Of a stretch of DNA of 64,000 bases, positions 52,466-61,015 are shown in pieces. Origin of the DNA: Deltaproteobacteria bacterium (lineage in GTDB: Bacteria > Desulfobacterota > Desulfobacteria > Desulfobacterales > Desulfosarcinaceae); contig JAHLLR010000021.1 of assembly GCA_020444075.1 (NCBI GenBank), positions 1-64,000 on the forward strand, read 5' to 3'. A model generated the notes under the pieces. The model was given only the letters and a program-made list of their open reading frames with translations. It did no database searches and was not told the origin of the DNA. Position numbers and translations under genes: made by a program. Position 1 is the first letter of the stretch. Every line of letters starts with the position of its first letter.

Positions 52466-52640
52466 TTTGTTCGAATGTTACGTTAACAAACATATTACAA
52501 GCTCTTTTTTCAAGAAATTGTATAAAAAATATCATACAACCCAGAAATTGTCACCAAATTTTGTTCGTTTTTAACCATCCCTTTCAAAATTATTCTTAAA
52601 CGAAAAAAAACAACCATCAATCGATCGGAAAGCAAACAGA

Positions 52641-53459
52641 ATGACAGGTAGAAAAGCGCCGGCCGGCGTTCCACCCAGAACGAAAACAAACGGGAAGGTG
52701 GCCCCGGTTCGAAACCGGCACGATAAAATAAAGAAAATGGTTCAATCTCAAGGGTTTGTAACCAGTGAAGCCCTAGCCCAGGCTTTTTCGGTAACACCCC
52801 AGACCATCCGCCGGGACATCAACACGCTCAGTGAAAAGGGCCAATTGTGCCGATTCCATGGCGGAGCCGCCATTCCCACCTCCACCGAAAACGTGGCCTA
52901 TAATGAAAGAAAAGTCCTCTGCTTCCGCGAAAAACAGAAAATTGCCTATCTGATTGCTCAGCACATTCCGGACAACGCCTCTCTGTTTATCAACATCGGC
53001 ACCACCACCGAAGCCATTGCCCATGCCCTGTGCAATCATAAGCGCCTGCGGGTGATCACCAACAATCTCAACGTTGCGTCCATCATGAGTACAAACGAAA
53101 ATTTCGAGGTGATCGTCGCCGGCGGCATGGTCCGTCATCGGGATCAGGGCATTATCGGTGAGGCCACCATCGATTTTATCAATCAATTCAAGGTCGATTA
53201 CGGTATCATCGGTATCAGCGGCATCGATGCCGACGGCACCCTTCTGGATTTCGATTATCGCGAGGTTCGGGCGGCAAGGGCCATTATCGACAACTCGCGC
53301 AGTGTCTTTCTAGCCGCCGACCATACCAAGTTTGGCCGAAACGCCATGGTCCGATTAGGAAACATAGTCGAGATCGACCACCTGTTCACGGACCGTCGGC
53401 CGCCTGCCGGACTTGCGGAAATTATTGCCGCTTCGGATGTCGAGCTTCACGTCACCTGA
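52641..53459 (+). CDS. glpR: DeoR-family transcriptional regulator (GlpR-like)
   Basis: A 272-residue DeoR-family repressor. The N-terminal helix-turn-helix includes KKMVQSQGFVTSEALAQAFSVTPQTIRRDINTLSEKGQLCRFHGGAA (about 36-80), and the sugar-phosphate-sensing domain has INIGTTTEAIAHALCNHKRLRVITNNLNVASIM, VIVAGGMVRHRDQGIIGEATIDFI and FLAADHTKFGRNAMV. GlpR in other bacteria responds to glycerol-3-phosphate. Placed between glpA and glpS, it is the obvious regulator of both sides. An N-terminal extension of about 30 residues, rich in Lys/Arg, precedes the HTH. Confidence 0.9.
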   Translation: MTGRKAPAGVPPRTKTNGKVAPVRNRHDKIKKMVQSQGFVTSEALAQAFSVTPQTIRRDINTLSEKGQLCRFHGGAAIPTSTENVAYNERKVLCFREKQKIAYLIAQHIPDNASLFINIGTTTEAIAHALCNHKRLRVITNNLNVASIMSTNENFEVIVAGGMVRHRDQGIIGEATIDFINQFKVDYGIIGISGIDADGTLLDFDYREVRAARAIIDNSRSVFLAADHTKFGRNAMVRLGNIVEIDHLFTDRRPPAGLAEIIAASDVELHVT

Positions 53460-53491
53460 AGCGGGGGCCCCGCACTGGCTGGTAAAAATTG

Positions 53492-53507
53492 TTTTCGCTT
53501 GCGAAAA
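53492..53507. promoter_or_regulatory. Candidate GlpR operator TTTTCGCTTGCGAAAA
   Basis: A 16-base inverted repeat with a TT centre, about 90 bases before glpS, matching the site at 52450-52465 except for two compensating bases. It probably controls the glpSTPQ-V transporter operon. Confidence 0.62.
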
Positions 53508-53596
53508 TGAAGACGGGATGTTAGTTCAATAATTACCATTTGCCTCGCTTTCTCATATCCAAACCATAGCGCAGTCTCCAGATCGGAGTGCGAACG

Positions 53597-54697
53597 ATGG
53601 GCTTGAAGATCCAGAACGTCAGTAAAGTGGTGGGGGGAGAGACACATCTCCGGCAGATCGATCTTGTTTTTGAAACGGGGTCCCGCAACGTACTGCTGGG
53701 CCGAACCCTTTCCGGCAAGACCTCCCTGCTGCGGATCATGGCCGGACTTGACCGGCCCACCAGCGGCAAAATTATCATCGACGGTCAGGACATGACCGGT
53801 GTTTCGGTGAGAAAAAGAAGCGTCGCCATGGTCTACCAGCAGTTCATCAACTACCCCTCCTTGTCCGTCTATAACAACATCGCCTCGCCCCTGAAGATCG
53901 GCGGCATGCCGAAAAAAGAACTGGACCGGCGGGTACGCGAGACGGCTGAAATGCTCCACCTGGAGGGCATGCTGGACCGGATTCCCGCGGAGTTGTCCGG
54001 TGGCCAACAACAGCGCACGGCCATCGCCCGTGCCCTGGTTAAAGAGGCGCAACTGCTCTTGCTGGATGAACCCTTGGTCAACCTTGACTACAAACTTCGA
54101 GAAGAGCTTCGGGTGGATCTTCAGGAAATTTTCCGGAAACGATCCGCCATTGTGGTGTACACCACCACCGAGCCCTCCGAGGCTCTGATGCTGGGGGGTA
54201 ATGTCGTGGTCCTTGATGAAGGGCGGGTTCTGCAAACCGGCGCCACCGCCATGGTATATCAGCGACCCGAAACCTTAAGGGCCGCAGAGGTTTTCAGCGA
54301 CCCGCCCATCAACGCCCTTGACAGTGCCGTAACCCACGGCGGAGCGGTCATGGGAGACAACATTCCGGTCCCCTTGACCGGGCACCTTGGCCGTCTTGCC
54401 GATGGAGCATACCGTTTTGCCTTCCGGTCCAACCACCTGTGGCTTTCCAGCCAGGAAGACGGGGATATCGCAATTACCGGCAAGGTGGAACTGGCCGAAA
54501 TCAATGGTTCGGAAACCTTCATCTATGTCCATCATGGGAAAAGCGCGTTCGTGGTTCAGCAGGAAGGGGTACACCCCTTTTCCATGGGCAACGAGATTAC
54601 CGTGTTTATCAACCCAAAACACCTTTTTGTATACGATACCGCCGGCCAGCTGGTAGCCGCTCCCCAGGCTACCGGGCCTTCCAACCGGCGAGAATAA
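53597..54697 (+). CDS. glpS: Glycerol ABC transporter ATPase GlpS
   Basis: A 366-residue ABC ATPase of the sugar-importer type, one of two in this operon. Walker A LLGRTLSGKTSLL, Q-loop MVYQQFINYPSLS, signature ELSGGQQQRTAIARAL and Walker B LLLLDEPLVNLDY are present. The H-loop, normally THD, reads TTTEPSEA, so the His is lost. A C-terminal regulatory (TOBE-like) region follows from about 230 (PINALDSAV...). The ATG at 53597 is preferred over a GTG three codons earlier. Its loss is complementary to GlpT, suggesting a heterodimeric ATPase. Confidence 0.9.
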   Translation: MGLKIQNVSKVVGGETHLRQIDLVFETGSRNVLLGRTLSGKTSLLRIMAGLDRPTSGKIIIDGQDMTGVSVRKRSVAMVYQQFINYPSLSVYNNIASPLKIGGMPKKELDRRVRETAEMLHLEGMLDRIPAELSGGQQQRTAIARALVKEAQLLLLDEPLVNLDYKLREELRVDLQEIFRKRSAIVVYTTTEPSEALMLGGNVVVLDEGRVLQTGATAMVYQRPETLRAAEVFSDPPINALDSAVTHGGAVMGDNIPVPLTGHLGRLADGAYRFAFRSNHLWLSSQEDGDIAITGKVELAEINGSETFIYVHHGKSAFVVQQEGVHPFSMGNEITVFINPKHLFVYDTAGQLVAAPQATGPSNRRE

Positions 54698-54810
54698 CGT
54701 TAAGCTAATAAATTTGGCAAAGTAGATGGAGGAAGCCGTAATGCAATACGGCGACGACCGATAACGCAGCCCAAATTAATTTTCTTACCGTCTATAGCCA
54801 GGAGAACGTC

Positions 54811-55896
54811 ATGGCGCGCATAGAATTCGATCAAATCGCCCACGCCTATTACCCCAACCCCAAAGAAATATCAGATTATGCCCTTAAGGAGATCAATACC
54901 GTGTGGGAGGATGGGGGGGCCTATGCCCTGCTCGGACCTTCCGGATGCGGCAAGACCACGCTGCTCAACGTGATTTCCGGGTTGCTCAAACCCAGCAGAG
55001 GCCGGGTGCTTTACGATGGTATCGATGTAACCGCTCTTCCCCCGGAAAAGCGCAACATCGCGCAGGTGTTTCAGTTTCCTGTGCTTTACGACACCATGAG
55101 CGTTTTCGACAATCTGGCCTTTCCCTTGAAAAACCGGGGTTTCAACAAAGCTGACACCTCCCGGCGGGTGCACGAGGTGGCCGAGATACTCGACCTGACC
55201 CCGGATCTGAATAAAAAAGCAGCGGGCCTGAGTGCCGACGCCAAACAGAAAATATCCCTGGGCCGCGGTTTAGTGCGAAGCGATGTGGCGGCCGTACTGT
55301 TCGATGAACCCCTCACCGTCATCGATCCCCATTTAAAATGGCATCTTCGGCGGAAGCTAAAGGAGATCCACGAACAGCTCAAACTAACGCTGATCTATGT
55401 CACCCACGACCAGGTGGAGGCCTTGACCTTCGCAGACCAGGTGATCCTTATGTACGAAGGTGAAATCGTTCAGATCGGCACACCGGAGGAACTTTTCGAG
55501 AACCCCCGGCACAAATTTGTCGGTTATTTTATCGGAAGCCCCGGCATGAATTTTCTTCCATGCACCCTTGAGGGGCAAAATGCGCGGGTTGACGGAGTGA
55601 CCATCGCCTTGGAGCCGGAAACAGCGGCTCTCGGGGCCGAGGCCCGGGGAGTGCTGGAACTGGGGATCCGCCCCATGCATCTGGAGGTTCATGGCTCGCC
55701 CGTCGACGGCGGAGTGCCGGTGACAATGAAAGCGGTGGAAGACCAGGGCAGCTTCAAAATTCTGACGGCCACCCTCAATGGCCACACCCTATTAGCCCGT
55801 GTTCCCGAGGAGCATCCGGTTCCGGAAAATCAGGCGTGGCTGAGGTTTCCACCGCAGCGGACCAAACTATTTGCCGACGAACGGCTGGTCAGATAA
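54811..55896 (+). CDS. glpT: Glycerol ABC transporter ATPase GlpT
   Basis: A 361-residue ABC ATPase, partner of GlpS. Walker A is LLGPSGCGKTTLLN, Q-loop QVFQFPVLYDTMSV, Walker B AAVLFDEPLTVID, and H-loop VTHDQVEALTFADQ is intact. The signature, normally LSGGQ, is degenerate: GLSADAKQKISLGRGL. A TOBE-like tail follows. GlpT here is the ABC ATPase of the glpSTPQV nomenclature, not the unrelated G3P permease of enteric bacteria. It begins after CCAGGAGAACGTC. Confidence 0.9.
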   Translation: MARIEFDQIAHAYYPNPKEISDYALKEINTVWEDGGAYALLGPSGCGKTTLLNVISGLLKPSRGRVLYDGIDVTALPPEKRNIAQVFQFPVLYDTMSVFDNLAFPLKNRGFNKADTSRRVHEVAEILDLTPDLNKKAAGLSADAKQKISLGRGLVRSDVAAVLFDEPLTVIDPHLKWHLRRKLKEIHEQLKLTLIYVTHDQVEALTFADQVILMYEGEIVQIGTPEELFENPRHKFVGYFIGSPGMNFLPCTLEGQNARVDGVTIALEPETAALGAEARGVLELGIRPMHLEVHGSPVDGGVPVTMKAVEDQGSFKILTATLNGHTLLARVPEEHPVPENQAWLRFPPQRTKLFADERLVR

Positions 55897-55908
55897 AGGG
55901 AGGATCCC

Positions 55909-56793
55909 ATGGAAAAATGGGCGGACAACAAGGCATGGTTCCTGGTGCTGCCGGTTTTTGTCGTCGTGGCATTCAGCGCCATTATACCGCTGATGACCGT
56001 GGTCAATTACTCGATCCAGGACATCTTCGGCCCGGGCAATGCCGTATTTGTTGGGACCGAGTGGTTTAAACAAATGTTGACCGACACTCGCCTGCACGAT
56101 GCCTTGGGGCGCCAGTTTATATTCTCGGGCTTGGTCCTGCTGATCGAAATACCCCTGGGCATCCTGATTGCACTGGCCATGCCCAAAAAGGGGTGGGGTG
56201 CCTCCGCCAGTCTGGTAACTCTGGCCATCCCCCTGCTGATTCCATGGAATGTGATCGGCACCATCTGGATCATTTTTACCCGGCCGGATATCGGCTTGTT
56301 CGGTGTCGGAATCAACAGCTTGAATCTTCTCGATGTGCCCTTTGATCACACCGCCCGACCGTCTTACGCATGGGCCACCCTGATGGCCATGGAGGTTTGG
56401 CACTGGACACCGCTGGTTGCGCTGCTTTGTTATGCCGGGCTGCGCGCCATCCCGGAGGCCTATTTCCAGGCCGCTAAGATTGACGGTGCCTCCTCCTGGG
56501 CGGTCTTTCACTATATCCAATTGCCCAAGATGCGCGGGGTCCTCACTATCGCCATTTTGCTCAGGTGGATGGACAGCTTTCTCATCTACGCCGAACCCTT
56601 TGCGCTGACGGGCGGGGGACCGGGCAACTCGACCACCTTCCTGTCCATCTATCTGGTCAAACTGGCCACCGGCCAGTTTGACCTCGGACCGGCCGCAGCC
56701 TTTTCCCTGATTTACTTTCTCATCGTTCTCCTGTTCTGCTTTATCTTCTACCAGGCGCTGTTGAATGTCGGCAAAGGAGAAAAGACCTCATGA
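55909..56793 (+). CDS. glpP: Glycerol ABC transporter permease GlpP
   Basis: A 294-residue inner-membrane permease of the carbohydrate-uptake family 1. About six hydrophobic segments are visible (WFLVLPVFVVVAFSAIIPLMTVV at the start; FSLIYFLIVLLFCFIFYQALL at the end). The EAA loop EAYFQAAKIDGASSWAVFHYIQLPKMRGV is intact and contacts the ATPases. It begins 12 bases after glpT, behind AAAGGGAGGATCCC, and its stop overlaps glpQ (ATGA). Confidence 0.93.
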   Translation: MEKWADNKAWFLVLPVFVVVAFSAIIPLMTVVNYSIQDIFGPGNAVFVGTEWFKQMLTDTRLHDALGRQFIFSGLVLLIEIPLGILIALAMPKKGWGASASLVTLAIPLLIPWNVIGTIWIIFTRPDIGLFGVGINSLNLLDVPFDHTARPSYAWATLMAMEVWHWTPLVALLCYAGLRAIPEAYFQAAKIDGASSWAVFHYIQLPKMRGVLTIAILLRWMDSFLIYAEPFALTGGGPGNSTTFLSIYLVKLATGQFDLGPAAAFSLIYFLIVLLFCFIFYQALLNVGKGEKTS

Positions 56794-57593
56794 AAATTCA
56801 AAAGAGAACCTTCGCCTTACTCTTTTATTTCGTGGTGCTGATCGTGCCCATATACTGGATGCTCAACATGTCGCTGCGCAGCAACGCAGATATCATGAGC
56901 TCTTTCTCGCTTTACCCATCCAACATCACCTTTGAAAATTACATCAAGGTCTTCACGGACCCGACCTGGTACTCGGGGTATATCAATGCCATGATTTATG
57001 TCAGCTTGAATACCGTCATGTCCCTGGCCTTTGCGCTGCCTGCGGCCTATGCCTTTTCACGCTTTAAATTTCTCGGCGATGGGCAGATGTTTTTTTGGCT
57101 GCTGACCAACCGCATGGCCCCGCCGGCTGTTTTTCTGCTGCCCTATTTTCAGCTTTACTCCACCGTGAACCTGATCGACACCCATATCGCCGTGGCCCTG
57201 GCGCATTGCCTTTTCAACGTCCCTCTGGCGGTATGGATCCTGGAAGGGTTCATGTCCGGCATTCCCAAAGAGATCGACGAAACGGCCTTTATCGACGGCT
57301 ATTCCTTCCCACGGTTTTTTTTCACGCTATTCATCCCGCTGATCCGGGCCGGTGTGGGCGTAACGGCCTTTTTCTGCTTCATGTTCAGCTGGGTTGAGCT
57401 GTTGTTTGCCCGTACGCTTACGGTCACCGAGGCCAAACCGATTGTCGCCACCATGACCCGGACCATCAGCGCAACCGGCCTGGACTGGGGCCTGTTGGCA
57501 GCCAATGGCATCCTCACCATCGTTCCGGGTGCTTTGGTCATCTGGTTCGTGCGCAACCACCTTGCCAAGGGATTTGCGCTGGGTCGCGTCTAA
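56790..57593 (+). CDS. glpQ: Glycerol ABC transporter permease GlpQ
   Basis: A 267-residue permease, second membrane subunit. The start ALLFYFVVLIVPIYWMLNMSLRSN is typical of CUT1 inner-membrane proteins, and the EAA-type loop reads EIDETAFIDGYSFPRFFFTLFIPLIRAGVG. It overlaps glpP by four bases. GlpQ here is the ABC permease and not the periplasmic phosphodiesterase of the same name in enteric bacteria. Confidence 0.93.
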   Translation: MKIQKRTFALLFYFVVLIVPIYWMLNMSLRSNADIMSSFSLYPSNITFENYIKVFTDPTWYSGYINAMIYVSLNTVMSLAFALPAAYAFSRFKFLGDGQMFFWLLTNRMAPPAVFLLPYFQLYSTVNLIDTHIAVALAHCLFNVPLAVWILEGFMSGIPKEIDETAFIDGYSFPRFFFTLFIPLIRAGVGVTAFFCFMFSWVELLFARTLTVTEAKPIVATMTRTISATGLDWGLLAANGILTIVPGALVIWFVRNHLAKGFALGRV

Positions 57594-57605
57594 AGGGGAA
57601 TCAGC

Positions 57606-57884
57606 ATGCGTTTCGAATGGATGTATTGGACAGTCCCGACAGCGATTTTCTTTGTTTCCATTTTCCTGATGATCGCCGGCATGCTCGTCTGGGAGCTGGT
57701 GTCACCGACCGTCGAACGTCGTGGATTCCTAAAGATCCCAACGACCAGGGGCACGCGGTTTTTTGTCGGTCTGTTGGGCACCGCGTATATCCATCTGGCC
57801 TGGCTCGGACTCACGGATTTGAATTTGTGGTTTGCGCTGCCCATTTCAGCGGTTTGGATCTTTATCGTGATGCGCTGGGGATAG
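57606..57884 (+). CDS. DUF2160 small membrane protein of the glycerol importer operon
   Basis: A 92-residue membrane protein of the DUF2160 family, with two or three hydrophobic segments (YWTVPTAIFFVSIFLMIAGMLVWELVSP; GLLGTAYIHLAWLGL; FALPISAVWIFIVMRW). It lies 12 bases after glpQ. DUF2160 genes routinely sit in glpSTPQV operons; the exact role is unknown, perhaps a small accessory subunit. An intact short member. Confidence 0.87.
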   Translation: MRFEWMYWTVPTAIFFVSIFLMIAGMLVWELVSPTVERRGFLKIPTTRGTRFFVGLLGTAYIHLAWLGLTDLNLWFALPISAVWIFIVMRWG

Positions 57885-58048
57885 AAAATTAAACCCGTTT
57901 GCTTGCACCAAACTCGCTCCATAACTGCTCCACCCCGTTTTCAAAAGAGGACGTGTCACCATCGTTGGGCGATTACAGCCTTCACACCCGCGATGCCGTC
58001 CGACAACCCCACCCCTACCCATGAAGGCTTACTTAAAGGAGGAGACCC

Positions 58049-59782
58049 ATGAACGTGAAGATGAAAAAGACAATGCTTCTGGGAGTTGCATTGGCGATCA
58101 TGTTTGCCCTGGCGGCAGGTCCAGCCATGGCGGATATGGCAGCCGCAAAGAAGTGGGTTGACGAGGAGTTCCAACCCTCGACCCTTTCCAAAAAAGAACA
58201 GCTCAAGGAGATGGAGTGGTTCATCAACGCCGCCAAGCCGTTTAAGGGCATGCACATCAAGGTTGTCTCCGAAACCATTCCGACCCACGAGTACGAGTCC
58301 AAAACGTTGGCCAAGGCCTTCGAAGAGATCACCGGCATCAAGGTCTCTCACGACCTGATCCAGGAAGGGGACGTCATTGAAAAACTGCAGACCCAATGGG
58401 CGTCAGGCAAGAATATTTATGACGGCTGGATCAACGATTCCGACCTGATCGGCACCCACGCCCGTTATGGCTATGTGGTCCCCCTGTCCGACTTCATGGC
58501 CGGCGAAGGCAAGGACGTGACCCTGCCCACCCTGGATGTGGACGACTTCATGGGCAAGTCTTTCACCACGGGACCAGACGGAAAACTCTATCAGCTGCCG
58601 GATCAGCAGTTCGCCAACCTCTACTGGTTCCGTTACGACTGGTTCAAGCGGCCGGATTTCCAGAAACAGTTCAAGGAGATCTACGGCTATGAACTGGGGG
58701 TCCCGGTCAACTGGTCAGCCTACGAAGATATTGCCGAGTTTTTCACCGAACATGTCCGTGAAATCGACGGCAAAGCCGTATTCGGCCACAACGACTACGG
58801 TAAAAAGGCTCCCGATCTGGGCTGGCGCTTCACCGATGCCTGGTTGTCGATGGCCGGCGCCGGCGACAAAGGCATTCCTAATGGCAAACCGGTAGATGAA
58901 TGGGGCATCCGCATGGAAGGATGCCGGCCCGTGGGCGCAACCGTGGCCCGCGGTGGTGCAGCTAACGGTCCTGCTGCCAAATACGCCCTGCGCAAATACA
59001 TGGATTGGCTTAGAAAATACGCCCCTCCAGGCAGTCTGGGCATGGATTTTTACACCTATCTGCCATTTCTGGCGAACGGCAGTGTGGCTCAACAGATCTT
59101 CTGGTACACCGCATTCCTTCCCAGCATGGTCGAACCGGGACCCACGGTAAATGAAGACGGAACCCCCAAATGGCGCATGGCCCCCTCGCCCCATGGTCCC
59201 TACTGGGAAGAAGGCATGAAACTGGGTTATCAGGACTGCGGTTCCTGGACTTTTATGAACAGCACGCCCCTCGATCGCCGCAAGGCCGCCTGGCTCTTTG
59301 CCCAGTTCACGGTTTGCAAGACCACCTCGCTGAAGAAAGCCCATGTGGGGCTGACACCGATTCGTGACAGCGATATCCGCCACCAGTCGTTCACCGACCG
59401 TGCCCCGAAACTGGGCGGTCTGGTTGAATTCTATCGCAGCCCGGCCCGCGTGGCCTGGACGCCGACCGGTGTCAATGTTCCCGATTATCCGAAACTTGCC
59501 CAGCTGTGGTGGCAGAATATCGGTGAGGCGGTATCCGGTGAAGTAACCGTGGATAAAGCCATGGACAACCTGGCCGAAGAGATGGATAAGGTCATGGAGC
59601 GCATCGCCCGTTCCGGCACCCAGGGCGAATGCGGCCCCAAGCTGAACCCGGAAAAAGATGAGGCCTACTGGCTGAACCAGCCCGGAGCCCCCAAGGCCAA
59701 GCTGGCCAACGAAAAACCCAAAGGGGAAACCGTGGATTACGACAAACTGATCCAGGCCTGGCGCGAAGGAAAGGTTAAATAA
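58049..59782 (+). CDS. glpV: Glycerol ABC transporter substrate-binding protein GlpV
   Basis: A 577-residue periplasmic solute-binding protein, usual length for GlpV. A signal peptide (MKKTMLLGVALAIMFALAAGPAMA) precedes the mature DMAAAKKWVDEEFQPSTLSKKEQ. Family-typical text includes GMHIKVVSETIPTHEYESKTLAKAFEEITGIKVSHDLIQEGDVIEKLQTQWASGKNIYDGWINDSDLIG and QDCGSWTFMNSTPLDRRKAAWLFAQFTVCKTTSLKKAHVGLTPIRDSDI. It captures glycerol for the GlpSTPQ transporter. It starts after AAAGGAGGAGACCC and is followed by a strong terminator. Confidence 0.94.
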   Translation: MNVKMKKTMLLGVALAIMFALAAGPAMADMAAAKKWVDEEFQPSTLSKKEQLKEMEWFINAAKPFKGMHIKVVSETIPTHEYESKTLAKAFEEITGIKVSHDLIQEGDVIEKLQTQWASGKNIYDGWINDSDLIGTHARYGYVVPLSDFMAGEGKDVTLPTLDVDDFMGKSFTTGPDGKLYQLPDQQFANLYWFRYDWFKRPDFQKQFKEIYGYELGVPVNWSAYEDIAEFFTEHVREIDGKAVFGHNDYGKKAPDLGWRFTDAWLSMAGAGDKGIPNGKPVDEWGIRMEGCRPVGATVARGGAANGPAAKYALRKYMDWLRKYAPPGSLGMDFYTYLPFLANGSVAQQIFWYTAFLPSMVEPGPTVNEDGTPKWRMAPSPHGPYWEEGMKLGYQDCGSWTFMNSTPLDRRKAAWLFAQFTVCKTTSLKKAHVGLTPIRDSDIRHQSFTDRAPKLGGLVEFYRSPARVAWTPTGVNVPDYPKLAQLWWQNIGEAVSGEVTVDKAMDNLAEEMDKVMERIARSGTQGECGPKLNPEKDEAYWLNQPGAPKAKLANEKPKGETVDYDKLIQAWREGKVK

Positions 59783-59811
59783 TCCGAAAAGATACCTGAA
59801 ACTAAAACCAA

Positions 59812-59849
59812 GGGGCCGGCTCGTTTCTGAGCCGGCCCCGTTTGATTTA
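59812..59849 (+). terminator. Rho-independent terminator after glpV
   Basis: GGGGCCGGCTC pairs with GAGCCGGCCCC around a six-base loop, followed by GTTTGATTT. It marks the end of the glpSTPQ-V operon. Confidence 0.85.
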
Positions 59850-60034
59850 AGCGCCGCTGTTCGACTCCCGTATCGGGTGAACCTGAATCTTCCCGGGGTT
59901 TGCCCCAACCAACGTTTATCCATTCAGACCACCGGCGTCATTCGTCCGTGTCTTGGCCAGGATTACCGTTTGACTTTGGCCATGGCCTCCGTTAAGTACG
60001 GCCCAACCATCGAACGATCAGGAAAGGACAACCC

Positions 60035-60838
60035 ATGAACGACGCAGAAAAAACAGCTTGTATCTCGCCGGTGCGCTTGGGATACAAAAGCCAATTCAAA
60101 TTCAAATGCCACCCCGGAGTATCGTGCTTTACCCTGTGCTGCCGGGGCATCAATATCATCCTAACCCCCTACGACATTCTCCAGATGAAAAACCGGCTGG
60201 GCCTCTCTTCTCGTGACTTTCTGGCCATCTACACCGAGCCGCACCTGCTGGAAAAAACCGATCTGCCCATGGTCACCCTCAAGCTGCTGGACGACGAGCG
60301 CGAATCCTGTCCCTTTGTCAAGGATAATGAAGGATGCATTATTTATGAGGATCGCCCCACGTCCTGCCGTTACTATCCCCTGGGTGTGGCGACCCTTCAG
60401 CACAAGGAGGGTGCCGATGACGACGGTTTTTTCTTTTTCATCAACGAGCCCCACTGCAAGGGTTTCGAAGAAGACGCCAACTGGACGGTGGCCGAGTGGC
60501 GGGAAGACCAGGGGGTGGATCTGCGGGACGAAATCAATCGTGAATGGACCGACCTGGTGGTGCGCAAACGCTCTTTTCCACCGAATATCAAACTGATGGA
60601 TAAAGCCAAACAGATGTTTTTCATGGTGAGCTACGACATCGACAAGTTCAAGGAATTTGTCTTTGAAAGCTCTTTTTTAAATCGGTTTGACGTGGACGAC
60701 GCCACCGTGGAAAAGATAAAAAAAGATGAAATCGAACTGCTCAAATTCGGGCTGGAATGGCTCAAAGGCGTGTTATTCAAAGAAACCGATCCCGAACAGC
60801 AGGCGGCGAATGTTGCAGACAAACAAAATCCCGCGTGA
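60035..60838 (+). CDS. YkgJ-family cysteine cluster protein
   Basis: A 267-residue member of the YkgJ/FliB-like (PF03692) cysteine-cluster family, thought to bind zinc or an Fe-S cluster. Cysteines appear as KCHPGVSCFTLCCRG near residues 24-38, then CPFV, EGCIIYEDRPTSCRYYPLG and EPHCKGF; spacing matches the family. The C-terminal part (from about 170) is a helical extension without a known domain. It begins after AGGAAAGGACAACCC. Its exact function is unknown. A terminator follows. Confidence 0.88.
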   Translation: MNDAEKTACISPVRLGYKSQFKFKCHPGVSCFTLCCRGINIILTPYDILQMKNRLGLSSRDFLAIYTEPHLLEKTDLPMVTLKLLDDERESCPFVKDNEGCIIYEDRPTSCRYYPLGVATLQHKEGADDDGFFFFINEPHCKGFEEDANWTVAEWREDQGVDLRDEINREWTDLVVRKRSFPPNIKLMDKAKQMFFMVSYDIDKFKEFVFESSFLNRFDVDDATVEKIKKDEIELLKFGLEWLKGVLFKETDPEQQAANVADKQNPA

Positions 60839-60960
60839 ACGGTCGACGGCGAGTACGTAAACACCCGGCAAACCTCTGTTTTGAACGATACTGTTGGGTT
60901 TCTTCTTTAAAGACCCGTCATAAATAAAGCAAGGCAGGATTACTTTTTACGCCGCCCGAA

Positions 60961-61003
60961 AGAACCGCCCACCCTGATAGCTTCAGGACGGGCGGTTCTT
61001 TTT
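60961..61003 (+). terminator. Terminator hairpin between ykgJ-type gene and dapA-like gene
   Basis: AGAACCGCCC pairs with GGGCGGTTCT and is followed by five T residues on the plus strand; on the minus strand the T-run is much shorter. It suits termination of the YkgJ-family gene and may serve both convergent transcripts. Confidence 0.78.
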
Positions 61004-61015
61004 CACTTTTTCAAA

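Noticed and set aside
58715-59923. 402-codon minus-strand frame opposite glpV
   Set aside because: Antisense shadow of a clear solute-binding protein gene; no ribosome-binding site or known domain.
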